Assembly: GCF_025200715.1 (NCBI RefSeq)
Contig: NZ_CP104143.1
Location: forward strand, 3,079,501 to 3,143,500
From: Rhizobium sullae
GTDB lineage: Bacteria; Pseudomonadota; Alphaproteobacteria; Rhizobiales; Rhizobiaceae
Direction: 5' to 3'
Length of the DNA: 64,000 bases
Part shown: positions 63,677 to 64,000 of the stretch, piece after piece
How positions within the stretch are numbered: position 1 is the stretch's first letter
Layout of the letters: the number at the start of each line of letters is the position of its first letter
Made by a program: the position numbers and the translations under genes
The notes under the pieces: model-generated
What the model saw: the letters and a program-made list of their open reading frames with translations, nothing else
Told to the model about the DNA's origin: nothing
Databases searched by the model: none

Positions 63677-64000
63677 ATGGCCACATTGGAAGGCGGAGCA
63701 TACGACGATGCACTGTTCGGCTCCCGCTTTAACGACTTCATTCGTGCCCATGGGGGCGATGATTTCGTGAGCGGCGGCAACGGGCACGACCTCGTGTTCG
63801 GTGGTGACGGAGACGACCTGCTGTTCGGCGAAAAGGGAAACGATTCCCTGTTCGGCGGAGAGGGCAATGACTTGCTGAACGGTGAAAACGGAAATGACAA
63901 CCTCGTCGGAGGCTGGGGTGATGACCTTCTGTACGGCGACAAGGGCAACGATACCCTGCTCGGCGGAGAGGGAAGCGACCTCCTGTCCGGCGGCAAGGGC
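63677..64000 (+). CDS. RTX calcium-binding repeat protein, 3' end outside window
   Basis: The ATG at 63677 follows AGAGGAGAGG, and the frame is open to the window edge (108 codons). After about 20 residues the sequence is a run of RTX nonapeptides: GGNGHDLVFGGDGDDLLFGE, GNDSLFGGEGNDLLNG, GWGDDLLYGDKGNDTLLGG. These fold into a calcium-dependent beta-roll outside the cell. There is no N-terminal signal peptide, as expected for type I cargo exported by C-terminal signal. The ATPase and fusion protein directly upstream are its probable exporter. What domain, if any, follows the repeats cannot be seen. Confidence 0.92.
   Translation, partial: MATLEGGAYDDALFGSRFNDFIRAHGGDDFVSGGNGHDLVFGGDGDDLLFGEKGNDSLFGGEGNDLLNGENGNDNLVGGWGDDLLYGDKGNDTLLGGEGSDLLSGGKG

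Noticed and set aside
63600..64000. Possible CRISPR-like or tandem DNA repeat at the right edge
   Set aside because: The periodicity is 27 bases and translates into RTX nonapeptides, so it is protein repeat coding sequence.

Overview
The window looks like an accessory replicon or chromosomal accessory region of a Rhizobium-type alphaproteobacterium. The reasons are the high G+C coding sequence, the density of sugar ABC importers, and a seven-gene block in the order of the rhizobial glycerol operon (glpDSTPQUV). There is also a LuxR solo of the plant-responsive type and a rhizobial style type I secretion locus. No rRNA, tRNA, CRISPR array, replication origin or intact insertion sequence was seen.

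Layout. 1-6.5 kb: the 3' part of a GH2 glycosidase, convergent with a sugar ABC import operon (binding protein, two permeases, ATPase). 6.7-10 kb: an EEP-family phosphodiesterase, a YbhN-like membrane protein and a phospholipase D family protein, the same trio as E. coli ybhP/ybhN/clsB but rearranged. 10.2-11 kb: a hydroxypyruvate isomerase-like protein. 11-18.7 kb: the glycerol operon, read leftward from a promoter with CGAA repeats upstream of glpD. 18.8-26.6 kb: two proline iminopeptidase-like hydrolases flanking a LuxR solo, followed by a complete oligopeptide ABC importer. A 16-bp lux-box-like palindrome occurs exactly twice here, once upstream of each hydrolase. 26.7-33.9 kb: a second sugar ABC operon ending in a Gfo/Idh/MocA-aldo/keto reductase fusion, with a divergent AraC regulator. 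34.3-44.6 kb: a LacI regulator divergent from a seven-gene pectin-type oligosaccharide operon (GH105, KduI, an unrecognised 827-residue protein, and a full ABC importer).

From about 44.8 kb the character changes to an accessory patchwork: a degenerate GGDEF protein, a transposase remnant in AT-richer DNA, then a frameshifted cysteine-rich GRDP-like gene, a glycosyltransferase and an ABC exporter. 50.3-59.4 kb is a leftward surface-glycan cluster: a secreted glycosidase, two tandem pyruvyltransferase paralogues (one broken by a single extra base), a GT2-GT4 fusion, an unrecognised protein and a GT4. 59.5-64 kb holds a MarR regulator divergent from a type I secretion ATPase and membrane fusion protein, followed by the start of an RTX-repeat gene that runs off the window. 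One palindromic operator lies in the MarR/secretion intergenic region and a related copy lies before the RTX gene.

Functional reading: the first two thirds is catabolic (glycosides, glycerol, plant peptides, pectin fragments), largely under local regulators. The last third builds and exports surface or secreted products. The strongest leads are the LuxR-solo peptide module with its paired boxes, the MarR-RTX secretion module with its shared operator, the cysteine-rich/GT/exporter cluster, and the complementary motif losses in GlpS and GlpT.
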